Assembly (NCBI GenBank): GCA_963590415.1
Contig: CAVAPB010000001.1
Span: forward strand, 62,001-126,000
Reading direction: 5' to 3'
DNA from: Fimenecus sp963590415
GTDB taxonomy: Bacteria; Bacillota; Clostridia; Oscillospirales; Acutalibacteraceae
DNA: 64,000 nt
Part shown: positions 17,376 to 25,788 of the stretch, one piece after another
Layout: the number at the start of each line of letters is the position of its first letter
Numbering within the stretch: the first letter of the stretch is position 1
Translations under genes and position numbers: made by a program
Notes under the pieces: generated by a model
Databases searched by the model: none
What the model was told of the DNA's origin: nothing
Seen by the model: the letters and a program-made list of their open reading frames with translations, nothing else

Positions 17376-17585
17376 CTTTTTTATTCCGTGGTTTTTATTT
17401 GTGGGTTTCAGCCCTTTTTCAGGCATTCCCTGAGATATAGCCGGGAAAAAGTTTTCGGTTTCGGAGGTCGGCTGAATTTCATAAGTGCCGTATTTGTTCA
17501 ACATTTCATAATCCGTCTCCGGAGAGTCTGGAATGTAAGTCGAGCTTTCCTCAAGCCGCTGATAAGAACTGTCTTTGTTTTTCAT
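17358..17585 (-). CDS. Small hypothetical protein, probably disordered
   Basis: A 75-residue, Ser/Pro/Glu/Lys-rich protein without signal peptide or membrane segment, with a Lys-rich end. It starts with ATG 3 bases after GGTGAT. Its last codons are built into the terminator of the operon, so it is the last gene of the minus-strand run from GDPD through rlmH and the NYN gene, with a 52-base gap after the NYN stop. The family is not recognised. The match of gene end to terminator is the main reason to believe it. Confidence 0.55.
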   Translation of the reverse strand: MKNKDSSYQRLEESSTYIPDSPETDYEMLNKYGTYEIQPTSETENFFPAISQGMPEKGLKPTNKNHGIKKNGSSH

Positions 17586-17637
17586 TCAATCACCGATAAT
17601 ATTTTATCCCGTGGCGATTAAAGTATGTATTATATCC

Positions 17638-18225
17638 TTATTTTTTGCCTTTCAGCAACGGCTTTATTTTTGAAAAATATGCGTTACCGTCCGTTTCGCC
17701 GAACTTTTTGACAAGGGCGTTGTGTATGCCCTCTTTTGTTTTACAGGTTATGGTTATTTTTGATATTGTTTTTGAAATTGTGCGGTCGCCGATTATTTCG
17801 AGAACGCTGTTTTCAATCTTTTCGATTTCCTCTAAATTGTTACCCTCGCAGATTTCCTGAATTTGTTTGACGCTGTAGCCTCGGTTGCACCAGTATTGGC
17901 AAACAAACGAGAACCCCTGATCCTTGGAAACAATATAATAGGTTGTTTCCTTGTCGTTATATTTGCCCATCAGGTAGCCGATATATGTGTCAAGCTGTGC
18001 GTCAAGGGCGTCGTGGAAAATCTTACCCGTGTCCGCAATTTTGACATTTGCCTCTTTGAAAACGGTCTTTGCGTTGGACTTTTGGATTTTTTCGACAGCC
18101 TTGATGTCGATTTTCGGCGCATTTGTGCTGAAAAAGACAACCACGACATCGGTGTCCAAAAGCTTTTCGATACCCGTTAAGCCTGCTACCGATGTGTTTT
18201 CATAATCAATAACATATACGCTCAT
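17638..18225 (-). CDS. NYN/PIN-like domain protein, putative RNase
   Basis: The 195-residue protein opens with VYVIDYENT, the first acidic strand of NYN (PIN-like, FLAP-fold) nucleases. It continues with DALDAQLDTYIGYL (two further acidic residues at about 72-79) and YIVSKDQGFSF, the SxDxGF strand. These acidic residues form the metal site of RNA-cleaving PIN domains. The C-terminal third is Lys-rich and may bind RNA. It lies 22 bases after rlmH, a ribosome modification gene, so a role in RNA turnover is plausible but unproven. Confidence 0.78.
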   Translation of the reverse strand: MSVYVIDYENTSVAGLTGIEKLLDTDVVVVFFSTNAPKIDIKAVEKIQKSNAKTVFKEANVKIADTGKIFHDALDAQLDTYIGYLMGKYNDKETTYYIVSKDQGFSFVCQYWCNRGYSVKQIQEICEGNNLEEIEKIENSVLEIIGDRTISKTISKITITCKTKEGIHNALVKKFGETDGNAYFSKIKPLLKGKK

Positions 18226-18247
18226 ACTATCCTATCGCCTCTGTAAT

Positions 18248-18730
18248 TTATTTGTGGTATTTGCCGCCGTTTGAGATTTGGAATGCTCTGTATATCTGCT
18301 CCAACAGCATTATTCTTGCCATCTGGTGCGGAAAGGTCATTTCGGACATTGAAAACTTGAAATCAGACATATTTTTAATCTCATCGCTCAAGCCGAATGA
18401 GCTTCCTATTACAAAAACTATATTGCTTTTTCCGTTTACGGTGATTTCAGACAGTTTTCGACTAAACGCCTCGCTCGGGCTTTGCTTGCCCTCAATGCAC
18501 ATTGAAAAAACATACGAATTTGACGGGATTTTCTGCTTTATTTGCTGTGCTTCTGCCGCAAGGGCGTTTTTTATTTCGTTTTCCGACGGGTTGTCGGACA
18601 AGGGCTTAGGCGTTAGCTCAACGATGTTCAGCTTACAGTAAGCCGAGAGCCGCTTTTGGTATTCTTCGGAAAATTCGCGCATATATTTTTCCTTGAGCTT
18701 TCCTAAGGCTATTACGGTTACGCTTATCAA
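18248..18730 (-). CDS. rlmH: 23S rRNA (pseudouridine1915-N3)-methyltransferase RlmH
   Basis: RlmH, a SPOUT (knotted) methyltransferase, methylates pseudouridine 1915 in helix 69 of 23S rRNA. Marks are VTVIALGKLKEKY at the start, the SAM-binding FVIGSSFGLSDE around residues 110-121, and the C-terminal FPHQMARIMLLEQIYRAF with the conserved GGKYHK end. I chose TTG at 18730: it overlaps the upstream stop as TTGA and follows GGTGAT. That gives about 160 residues, the usual length. Starting at the ATG at 18754 would add eight foreign residues. The order YycJ-like then rlmH recalls the walJ-rlmH region of Bacilli. Confidence 0.95.
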   Translation of the reverse strand: MISVTVIALGKLKEKYMREFSEEYQKRLSAYCKLNIVELTPKPLSDNPSENEIKNALAAEAQQIKQKIPSNSYVFSMCIEGKQSPSEAFSRKLSEITVNGKSNIVFVIGSSFGLSDEIKNMSDFKFSMSEMTFPHQMARIMLLEQIYRAFQISNGGKYHK

Positions 18731-19518
18731 AGCATCACCGCCTTTGCATCCCATGCCGGCTTTGCAACTTTAAGAATATAGTCGCTGTCCTCCTTTGCGC
18801 CTGCACAGGTAAGAGAGGCATAGGTGGTCTGATACGCAAGCTCCGGGAAGTTGTTTTCCTTGCTCAGATGACCGAGAATAAGCCTTGTTGTTCCGCTCTC
18901 GATAAGCTTGACCGCTTCGTTGGCGCAGGAGTCGTTTGACAGATGTCCTTTTTCGCTGAGTATTCTTTTTTTCAGCGGATAAGGATACGGACCGTTTTCA
19001 AGCATACGGATGTCGTGATTTGATTCGAGCAATACAAGGTCTGAGCCGCAAATTGCATTGTGTACGGTGCTTGTCATAACCCCGAGATCGGTTGCAACGG
19101 AGATTTTTCTTCCGTCCGGTGTCTCAATTACATATCCGCAGCTCTCCGCCGCATCGTGTGAGGTGCGGAACGGTTTTACGAATATTCCGTTTGCGTCATA
19201 TCCGGTTTCGTCTATTACAGCAGTGTCGATTTTTTTGCCCTGAAAGGTATTCTCTTCGAGATATTCCAAGGTCTTTTCAAGAGCGATGACCTTGATGTTG
19301 TGCTTGGAGGCGAAAACCCTCAAGCCTTTGATGTGGTCGGAGTGCTCATGAGTTACGAATATTGCGCTCACTGTATCCGGGTCAACGCCGATGTCGTAAA
19401 GCGCCGTATCGGTTTTCTTTGCGCTCACGCCGACATCGACAAGCACGCCGTTTTCGCCGCAGCCTATATAAATTGAATTTCCGCTTGATGACGAAAACAG
19501 CGGACAGAATTTTGCCAT
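18727..19518 (-). CDS. YycJ/WalJ-type metallo-beta-lactamase-fold hydrolase
   Basis: The 263-residue protein starts MAKFCPLFSSSSGNS, the hallmark N-terminus of the YycJ/WalJ branch. It has the dinuclear zinc motif THEHSDHIKG near residue 57. Later His/Asp ligands lie in FRTSHDAAE, SVATDLG and ILGHLSKENN. WalJ is linked to 5'-3' exonuclease activity and to cell-division coordination in Bacilli. AGGAGAAATT precedes the ATG at 19518, which excludes the longer frame. It sits 13 bases after the GDPD gene and overlaps rlmH by 4 bases, so the operon is tight. Confidence 0.9.
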   Translation of the reverse strand: MAKFCPLFSSSSGNSIYIGCGENGVLVDVGVSAKKTDTALYDIGVDPDTVSAIFVTHEHSDHIKGLRVFASKHNIKVIALEKTLEYLEENTFQGKKIDTAVIDETGYDANGIFVKPFRTSHDAAESCGYVIETPDGRKISVATDLGVMTSTVHNAICGSDLVLLESNHDIRMLENGPYPYPLKKRILSEKGHLSNDSCANEAVKLIESGTTRLILGHLSKENNFPELAYQTTYASLTCAGAKEDSDYILKVAKPAWDAKAVML

Positions 19519-19531
19519 AATTTCTCCTCGG

Positions 19532-20386
19532 TTATTCGGGTAAAATAGAATTTGTTGTGATGTAGGTAACGCCTGCATTTACCATTGCGTCAAGATGGTA
19601 TTTGTCGTCAACGGTCCAGCACGCCGCGGCAAGCCCTTTGTCAAGCAGCTTTTTAATCATATCGGGACGGGGTGCGTTGAAGTCGGACGAAAAGTCCATA
19701 CCCTTACAGCCGCTGTCAACCGCCTGCTGAATGTTTTTGTCGGTAAGATAATTTACAAGATACCACATTTCGATGTCTTTATCTATCTTTCCGAGTGTCT
19801 GAAGGTCTGCCAGAATGAACGAGATTACAACGCAGGTTTTTTCAATTCCGTTCTTTTTGAGCATATCGTAAAAGCTCTGCATTTTATCGGTTCTCGGGTC
19901 CTTTATTTCGATAATCGGACGGCAGTTGTACTTTTTGCAGATGTCGATATATTCCTGAAGCGTGCACATCTTAACATTGAGGTGTTTGCCGATGTTTGCG
20001 CCTCGGAGCATTTTAAGCTTTAAGAGCTCTTCGCTCGAATGTTCCTTTATATCGCCCTCGCCGCTGAAAAGCGTTTCGAGGTTGGGGTCGTGCGCAACCA
20101 TCCAGACGCCGTCGGTCGCCATATGCGTGTCGCACTCTATACCGTAAAAATTGCCGTGCATACCCGCCGCTTCAAAGGACGGAGCGGTGTTCTCGGGATT
20201 TACGCCCGAAAGACCTCTGTGAGCGACAAATTTTGTCTTTTCAAAGTCAATGTCGCTAAGCTCGCTTGCCTTTTTGAGCGTCATCGGGGAAATCGGCTTT
20301 TTTCGCATACTTTTATAGACGGCCTTGCTGAAAATCGGGGAGAATTTCGCTCCCATAAACGCTGTAAATCTGTTGAGTTTTTTCAT
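19532..20386 (-). CDS. Glycerophosphodiester phosphodiesterase
   Basis: The 284-residue GDPD-family enzyme hydrolyses deacylated phospholipid head groups to glycerol-3-phosphate and an alcohol. Family motifs are AHRGLSGVNPENT at about residues 55-67 (catalytic HR and NT), GIECDTHMATDG around 82-93 (Glu, Asp) and VAHDP shortly after (second catalytic His), with the CWTVDD strand near the end. There is no signal peptide; the 50-residue basic N-terminal extension may associate with the membrane. AGGAGGTCAC precedes the ATG. It is the first gene of the minus-strand operon. Confidence 0.9.
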   Translation of the reverse strand: MKKLNRFTAFMGAKFSPIFSKAVYKSMRKKPISPMTLKKASELSDIDFEKTKFVAHRGLSGVNPENTAPSFEAAGMHGNFYGIECDTHMATDGVWMVAHDPNLETLFSGEGDIKEHSSEELLKLKMLRGANIGKHLNVKMCTLQEYIDICKKYNCRPIIEIKDPRTDKMQSFYDMLKKNGIEKTCVVISFILADLQTLGKIDKDIEMWYLVNYLTDKNIQQAVDSGCKGMDFSSDFNAPRPDMIKKLLDKGLAAACWTVDDKYHLDAMVNAGVTYITTNSILPE

Positions 20387-20425
20387 TTCTGTGACCTCCT
20401 GAACAAAAGTAATTTCTTAAAAAAC

Positions 20426-20454
20426 ATTATAAATCAATTTTTGCCAAATGTAAA
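20426..20454 (-). promoter_or_regulatory. Promoter of the GDPD-rlmH operon
   Basis: Minus strand TTTACA (20454-20449), 17 bases, TATAAT (20431-20426). Confidence 0.75.
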
Positions 20455-20532
20455 CAGTATATATTGATGAGTTGTGACAACAATAAAGCGATATTGCGGC
20501 GTTTTTTAGGCTTGTTTTTACCCTTGATTTGC

Positions 20533-20561
20533 TTGACACCGATATTGTAATATTCTATAAT
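20533..20561 (+). promoter_or_regulatory. Consensus sigma-A promoter of the D-Asp/glmU/mfd operon
   Basis: Perfect TTGACA (20533-20538) and TATAAT (20556-20561) with a 17-base spacer. No terminator is seen until after mfd, so it may serve six genes. Confidence 0.85.
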
Positions 20562-20599
20562 TAAATGATACATATAACAGTGTAAAGAGGTAGTGTTTT

Positions 20600-21811
20600 A
20601 TGCATTTTGAAGAGAGAGAATTTCTACCGGTAATACTCGGCGCCGACATAACGGCATATTCGCTCGCAAGGAGCTTCCACGAGGAATATCATATCAAATC
20701 CCTTGTGCTGAGTATGTCGGAGGGCGGATATATCGCCAATTCCGATATAATCGAAAACAGAATTTTCCCCGGACTTGAAAAGAAAGAGGTTCTTGTTGAA
20801 AAGCTTCTTGAAATAGGCAAGGAGTTTGAGGGCAAAAAGAAGCTTATTGTCCTCGGCTGCGGCGACTGGTATGTCAGGGCTCTTATCGAGTCGAAAAAGG
20901 TGCTTGAACCGTATTATATAGTTCCGTATATCGATGAGGATTTGCTCAATAAGATAGTTCTTAAAGATAAATTTTATGAGATTTTCGAAGAGCTCGGTCT
21001 TGACTATCCCGAAACTTATGTCTATGAGTGCGGAAAGGAAAACGACCTTAAATTCAATTTCAAATATCCCGTAATTGCGAAGCCCGCAAACTCCGCAATG
21101 TACCACTACGCAAAATTTGAGGGCAAGAAAAAGGTCTTTTCGTTCGACAACGAGGAGGATTTGCGCAAAATGCTTGCAAACCTCGAAAAGTCGAGCTATA
21201 ACTATAAATTCCTTATTCAGGATAAAATCCCCGGCGACGACACCTATATGAGGGTGCTCACCTGCTATTGCGACAAAAACTCAAAGGTGCGTTTTGCGGC
21301 TCTCGGCAGGACCCTGCTCGAGGACCACACACCGACCGCTATCGGTAACCCCGTTGCGATTATCAACGAGGTAAACCCCGATATTGTTGCGGCGGCGACA
21401 AAGTTCCTTGAACACATCGGCTATGTCGGATTTGCGAATTTCGACATAAAATACGACGAGAGGGACGGAAAGTACAAGTTCTTTGAAATCAATGTCCGCC
21501 TCGGAAGAAGCAATTTCTATGTTACGGGCAGCGGCTTCAATACGGTTAAGTGGATTGTTGACGACTATATCTATGACAAGCTCGACGACTACACCGTGGC
21601 AGACAACATAAACCTTTATTCGGTAGTGCCCAAGGGCGTAATTATGAAATATGTTCCCGAAAGCGATTTCAAGGACCTTGCGAGGAAGCTCTTCAAAGAG
21701 GGAAAGGTTACCTATCCCCTGCTTTACAAGGAGGATAAAAACCTCAAGCACAACTTCTATGCGAGGGCGGCACTGCTTAATCAGTACAGGAAGTTCAAAA
21801 AATATTTTTAA
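20600..21811 (+). CDS. ATP-grasp ligase, D-aspartate ligase (Asl) type
   Basis: The 403-residue protein belongs to the ATP-grasp carboxylate-amine ligases and resembles D-aspartate ligase of Enterococcus faecium and lactococci, which adds D-Asp through its beta-carboxylate to the lysine side chain of the peptidoglycan stem. Visible are an N-terminal Rossmann-like part (LGADITAYSLARSF), the ATP-grasp lysines in YPVIAKPANSAMYH (about residue 155-168), the IQDKIPGDD strand, and the metal-binding FFEINVRLGRSN near residue 300. The next gene is an Asp/Glu racemase, the partner found beside Asl genes elsewhere. Substrate is inferred from family and context. The meso-DAP pathway in this genome makes the acceptor uncertain. 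Confidence 0.75.
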   Translation: MHFEEREFLPVILGADITAYSLARSFHEEYHIKSLVLSMSEGGYIANSDIIENRIFPGLEKKEVLVEKLLEIGKEFEGKKKLIVLGCGDWYVRALIESKKVLEPYYIVPYIDEDLLNKIVLKDKFYEIFEELGLDYPETYVYECGKENDLKFNFKYPVIAKPANSAMYHYAKFEGKKKVFSFDNEEDLRKMLANLEKSSYNYKFLIQDKIPGDDTYMRVLTCYCDKNSKVRFAALGRTLLEDHTPTAIGNPVAIINEVNPDIVAAATKFLEHIGYVGFANFDIKYDERDGKYKFFEINVRLGRSNFYVTGSGFNTVKWIVDDYIYDKLDDYTVADNINLYSVVPKGVIMKYVPESDFKDLARKLFKEGKVTYPLLYKEDKNLKHNFYARAALLNQYRKFKKYF

Positions 21812-21826
21812 TAAGAATGTGAAAAT

Positions 21827-22537
21827 ATGAAAGAAAAGATTTTAGGAGTTCTCGGCGGCGTAGGTCCGCTTGCGACGATATATTTTGCCGACCTTGTCGT
21901 TAAAATGACCGACGCAAAAACGGACCAGGAGCACATTGCGATGGTAATTTTGAACCATTCGTCAATCCCCGACAGAACGGATTATATCCTTGACAAGACA
22001 AAGCCAAACCCTTTGCCCGTTATGATTAAGGACGCAAAGCTGTTAGAGGACGACAACTGTGATTTTATCGTCATTCCCTGCAACACGGCGCACTATTTCT
22101 ATGACGAAATTCAAAAGAGCATAAACATTCCGATAATCAATATCCTTGAAGAGACGGTATGCTACTGCGAAAGAACAATACCGAATCTTAAAAAGATAGG
22201 CGTTCTTGCGACGGTCGGCACGCTTAAATCAAAGGCTTATCAGAACATTATCGAAAAGCATAATTTGGAATGCGTCGTTCCGTCGGAATATGACCAGAAG
22301 TCGCTGATGAATATCATCTACAATCAGGTCAAGGCGGGCGAAGAGGTTGATATATTTGAATTTCAGAGGATAATCGGCGAGATGAAAAAACAGGGCTGCG
22401 ACGCTGTAGTGCTCGGCTGTACTGAGCTGTCGGTTATCAAAAAGGACTTTAAGATTGACCGACCCGATGTTGTCGATTCAATGGAATGCCTTGCAAGGGC
22501 AAGCATACTTGCCTGCGGCAAGAAACTTAAAGCGTAA
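21827..22537 (+). CDS. Aspartate/glutamate racemase family protein
   Basis: A cofactor-independent racemase of 236 residues with both catalytic cysteines: IPCNTAHYF (Cys at about 84) and LGCTELSVI (about 195). The glycine-rich start LGVLGGVGPLATIYF is typical of aspartate racemases of the YgeA/RacD type rather than MurI, which has a different N-terminal motif. It most likely supplies D-Asp to the ligase 15 bases upstream. A role as glutamate racemase cannot be excluded by sequence alone, but MurL in this window makes free D-Glu less necessary. Confidence 0.85.
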   Translation: MKEKILGVLGGVGPLATIYFADLVVKMTDAKTDQEHIAMVILNHSSIPDRTDYILDKTKPNPLPVMIKDAKLLEDDNCDFIVIPCNTAHYFYDEIQKSINIPIINILEETVCYCERTIPNLKKIGVLATVGTLKSKAYQNIIEKHNLECVVPSEYDQKSLMNIIYNQVKAGEEVDIFEFQRIIGEMKKQGCDAVVLGCTELSVIKKDFKIDRPDVVDSMECLARASILACGKKLKA

Positions 22538-22558
22538 TATTTTTTAAGAGGTAAATTT

Positions 22559-24403
22559 ATGTGCGGATTTGTAGGCTATGTAAACGCCGAAAATGACAAA
22601 GAAACAAATCAGAAAATAATCAAGGCCATGGCGGACAGAATTGTCCACAGAGGACCCGACCAGGATGACTATTATGTCGATTCAGAGGTGTCCTTGGGCT
22701 TCCGCAGGCTTTCTATTATCGACCTTGACGGCGGAAGTCAGCCGATTACCAACGAGGACGGCACAAGGGTAATCGTTTTCAACGGCGAGATTTATAATTA
22801 TCAGGAAATAAGAAAAGAGCTTGTCGAAAAAGGTCATATTTTTAAGACAAAGACCGATACGGAGGTTATACTTCACGGTTTTGAGGAATACGGTAAGGAT
22901 ATTCTTACAAGGCTCAGAGGTATGTTCGCTTTTGTTATTTGGGATAAGAACACGAAGAAGATTTTCGGTGCAAGGGATATTTTTGGTATAAAGCCGTTTT
23001 TCTATTATCTCAACGAGGGCAATTTCCTTTTCGGCTCGGAGATAAAGTCTTTCCTTTCAAATCCGCTTTTCAAAAAAGAGCTTAACGAGGAGAGAATTCC
23101 CGACTATCTCTGCTTTGAGTACATTCCCACCACAGAGACCTTGTTCAGGAATGTTTATAAGCTTGAACCCGGCAGTTATTTTGAATATGAGAACGGTGTG
23201 TTCAACACACAGAGATACTTCACTCCCGAATATGATATTGACGATACAAAGAGCATAGAGTATTGGGAAAATCTTATCGACGAGACCTTCAAGGGCTCAA
23301 CCGTGGCACACGGAATCGCCGATGTTGAGGTCGGCTGCTTCCTTTCAAGCGGCGTCGATTCAAGCTATGTCGTTCACGAGATGGCAAAGAGGAACAAGGT
23401 AAAGACTTTTTCCGTAGGCTATGCCGAGGAAAAGTATTCCGAACTCGACAGGGCTGTCAAGTTTGCCGAGCATGAGGATGTTCCGAACTTTACCAAAAAG
23501 ATTACGGCTGAAGAGTATTTCGGCGTTGCGCCCATGGTTCAGTATTATATGGACGAACCGCTTCCCAATCCCTCGGCGCTCGCGCTTTATTTCCTTGCAA
23601 AGCTCGCTTCCGAGCAGGTAAAGGTTGTGCTTTCGGGCGAGGGCGCAGACGAGCTGTTCGGCGGTTATCACTATTACAGAGAGCCGCTTGATTTTGAAAA
23701 ATATATGAAAGTTCCGCAGGGTATCAGAAATGTACTCGGCGATATTGCGGAAAAAATGCCCGCTTTCCACGGAAAGAGATTTTTGACGAGGGGTAGGTAT
23801 CCGATTGAGCAGAGATTTATCAGATGCAACTATGTCTACAATCATTCGGAGCTTGACAAGGTGCTTTCAAAGAAAATTCCGTCAAAGGAGCCTTGGACAT
23901 ATACAAAGCAGTTCTTTGACGAGGTAAAGGGCGAGGACGACATCACAAAGATGCAGTATGCCGACATCAGAACATGGCTTGTTCAGGACATACTTGTCAA
24001 GGCGGACAGAATGAGTATGGCGAATTCGCTTGAACTGCGCGTCCCGTTCCTCGATAAAGAAATGCTCAAGGTGGCTTTGCAAATTCCGTCAAAATATAGG
24101 GTAAACGACGAAACCACAAAGGTTGCATTGAGAGGGGCAGCGGCAAAGGAGCTGCCTAAGGAGACATCGTCAATGAGAAAGACGGGATTCCTCACTCCGT
24201 TGAACGACTGGCTCAAGAGAGACGAGTTCTACGGTATGATAAAAGAAAAGTTCGAGTCGGATGAAGCGGCTATGTTCTTTAACCGTGATTATATAATCAA
24301 ATTGCTTGACGAGCACAAGGCGGGAACGGCGCACAATATGAAAAAAATATGGTCGGTCTATTCGTTCCTGCTTTGGTATGAAAAATACTTTGTTGAAAAC
24401 TGA
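22559..24403 (+). CDS. asnB: Asparagine synthase (glutamine-hydrolysing) family protein
   Basis: The 614-residue enzyme has an N-terminal class II glutaminase domain with nucleophile Cys2 (MCGFVGY), HRGPDQD and FNGEIYN. An ATP-pyrophosphatase synthetase domain follows, with SSGVDSSYV near residue 265 and the GEGADELFGGY loop. Normal AsnB amidates L-aspartate. Relatives in lactic acid bacteria and corynebacteria instead amidate D-Asp in cross-bridges (AsnH) or meso-DAP in the stem peptide (AsnB1, LtsA). The position directly after a D-Asp ligase and racemase favours a wall role. This is inference, and plain L-Asn synthesis remains possible. Confidence 0.88.
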   Translation: MCGFVGYVNAENDKETNQKIIKAMADRIVHRGPDQDDYYVDSEVSLGFRRLSIIDLDGGSQPITNEDGTRVIVFNGEIYNYQEIRKELVEKGHIFKTKTDTEVILHGFEEYGKDILTRLRGMFAFVIWDKNTKKIFGARDIFGIKPFFYYLNEGNFLFGSEIKSFLSNPLFKKELNEERIPDYLCFEYIPTTETLFRNVYKLEPGSYFEYENGVFNTQRYFTPEYDIDDTKSIEYWENLIDETFKGSTVAHGIADVEVGCFLSSGVDSSYVVHEMAKRNKVKTFSVGYAEEKYSELDRAVKFAEHEDVPNFTKKITAEEYFGVAPMVQYYMDEPLPNPSALALYFLAKLASEQVKVVLSGEGADELFGGYHYYREPLDFEKYMKVPQGIRNVLGDIAEKMPAFHGKRFLTRGRYPIEQRFIRCNYVYNHSELDKVLSKKIPSKEPWTYTKQFFDEVKGEDDITKMQYADIRTWLVQDILVKADRMSMANSLELRVPFLDKEMLKVALQIPSKYRVNDETTKVALRGAAAKELPKETSSMRKTGFLTPLNDWLKRDEFYGMIKEKFESDEAAMFFNRDYIIKLLDEHKAGTAHNMKKIWSVYSFLLWYEKYFVEN

Positions 24404-24418
24404 TAGGGAGGCATTGTT

Positions 24419-25771
24419 ATGATGAAAAAATGCGCAGCGGTTATCCTTGCAACGGAAGAAAATCCCGGCATTAAGTCCCATCGTTCAATTTATATGATGA
24501 ATTTGCTGTCGAAGCCGATTATAGGATGGGTAATAAATGCGGTAAGAAAGTGCGGAATTGATGATATTTCGGTTGTAGTTTCCGATAACGATGTGGCTGT
24601 TGCGCCGTATGCCGAGCTTTCGGGCTGCACAACATACAAGAGAAAACAGATTGAGGAAGAGTCAATCGATTTCATCAAAAAGCATGGTGAGGGCAACATT
24701 CTTGTCGTCAGAGGAGACGCGCCGTTTATTGATCCCGTGGTGCTTCGAAATGCAATGGTTGAGCATATCAACGACGATAATAAGGTTACGGTTGTCAGCA
24801 CACAGGTGGAGATACCGTTCGGATATTCGAGGATTGTCAGAGACAGAGCGGGAAATTTTCTTTCCGTAGTTGAAGAAAGGTCGGCGACAAGCGAGGAGAA
24901 GAAGATAAACGAGGTGAGCTCAGGTTCATACTGGTTTGACGCACAGACGCTTCTCAAAAGCTTTGAAACATGTATAAAATATCACAAGGACGCGGTTGAC
25001 GACGCAGTCAAGGAAATTATAAACTTCGGCGGACGGGTAAACACCTTCTATGCCGACTCGCCCGATATTGTGCTGCGTGCAAACAGCAGAAAACGCCTTT
25101 TCGGTCTTAACGAAACTGCAAGGAGAAATGAGATTATAAAGCATATCGAGGCGGGTGTGGATATTCCCTGCTTTGACGGCGTTATGATTGAACCGGATGT
25201 TGAAATCGGAGTTAACACAATGATTTTACCGGGTACGATTCTGAGAGGCAATGTCAAAATAGGCAAGTCCTGCAAAATCGGTCCGAACACCGTTGTTGAA
25301 AACAGCACGGTCGGAGACAATGTGGCGCTTAACAATGTTCAGTGCTATCAGTCAACGGTTAAAAACGGCTGTAACATAGGGCCTTTTGTTCATATAAGAC
25401 CGAATTCGGTTGTCGGCGACAGCGTTCATCTCGGCAATTTTGTTGAGGTCAAGAACTCGAATATTGACACGGGAACAAAGGTTTCGCACCTGACTTATGT
25501 AGGCGACAGCGATGTCGGCAAGCGGGTCAATTTCGGCTGCGGCACGGTAACCGTTAATTACACGGGGAAAGCAAAGTTCAGAACAAAAATTATGGATGAC
25601 GCCTTTATAGGCTGTAATACAAACCTTGTCGCTCCCGTAACCGTGGGCGCAGGCGCATATACGGCGGCAGGCTCGACCATAACCGAGGATGTTCCCGATT
25701 CTTCACTCGGAATTGCAAGGGCAAGACAGGTAAACAAGCTCGGTTGGAGAATAAGCAAAGACAGCGAATAA
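24419..25771 (+). CDS. glmU: GlmU-like protein: intact acetyltransferase, degenerate uridylyltransferase domain
   Basis: GlmU normally acetylates glucosamine-1-P and then couples it to UTP, giving UDP-GlcNAc. The C-terminal left-handed beta-helix is complete, with IRP, EVKNS, SHLTYVGD (catalytic His), VNYTG and IARARQ. The N-terminal domain has the right length and still shows GDAPFID and INEVSSGSYWF. However, the catalytic loop reads ILATEENPGIKSHRS where AAGxGTRMxSxxPK is expected, the GTxHAV strand reads RKQIEEESID, and GEYYLTD is replaced by HKDAVDD. Uridylyltransfer is probably lost. The site (glmU-pth-mfd) is the usual Firmicute location, so this is the ancestral locus and not an obvious extra copy. 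Confidence 0.85.
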   Translation: MMKKCAAVILATEENPGIKSHRSIYMMNLLSKPIIGWVINAVRKCGIDDISVVVSDNDVAVAPYAELSGCTTYKRKQIEEESIDFIKKHGEGNILVVRGDAPFIDPVVLRNAMVEHINDDNKVTVVSTQVEIPFGYSRIVRDRAGNFLSVVEERSATSEEKKINEVSSGSYWFDAQTLLKSFETCIKYHKDAVDDAVKEIINFGGRVNTFYADSPDIVLRANSRKRLFGLNETARRNEIIKHIEAGVDIPCFDGVMIEPDVEIGVNTMILPGTILRGNVKIGKSCKIGPNTVVENSTVGDNVALNNVQCYQSTVKNGCNIGPFVHIRPNSVVGDSVHLGNFVEVKNSNIDTGTKVSHLTYVGDSDVGKRVNFGCGTVTVNYTGKAKFRTKIMDDAFIGCNTNLVAPVTVGAGAYTAAGSTITEDVPDSSLGIARARQVNKLGWRISKDSE

Positions 25772-25788
25772 ACAACAAGAGGAAAATT

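Noticed and set aside
16441..17621. Several 70-157 residue open frames in the repeat block
   Set aside because: They follow palindromic repeats on both strands, carry no ribosome binding site and share repeated nonsense peptides such as GCPYG.
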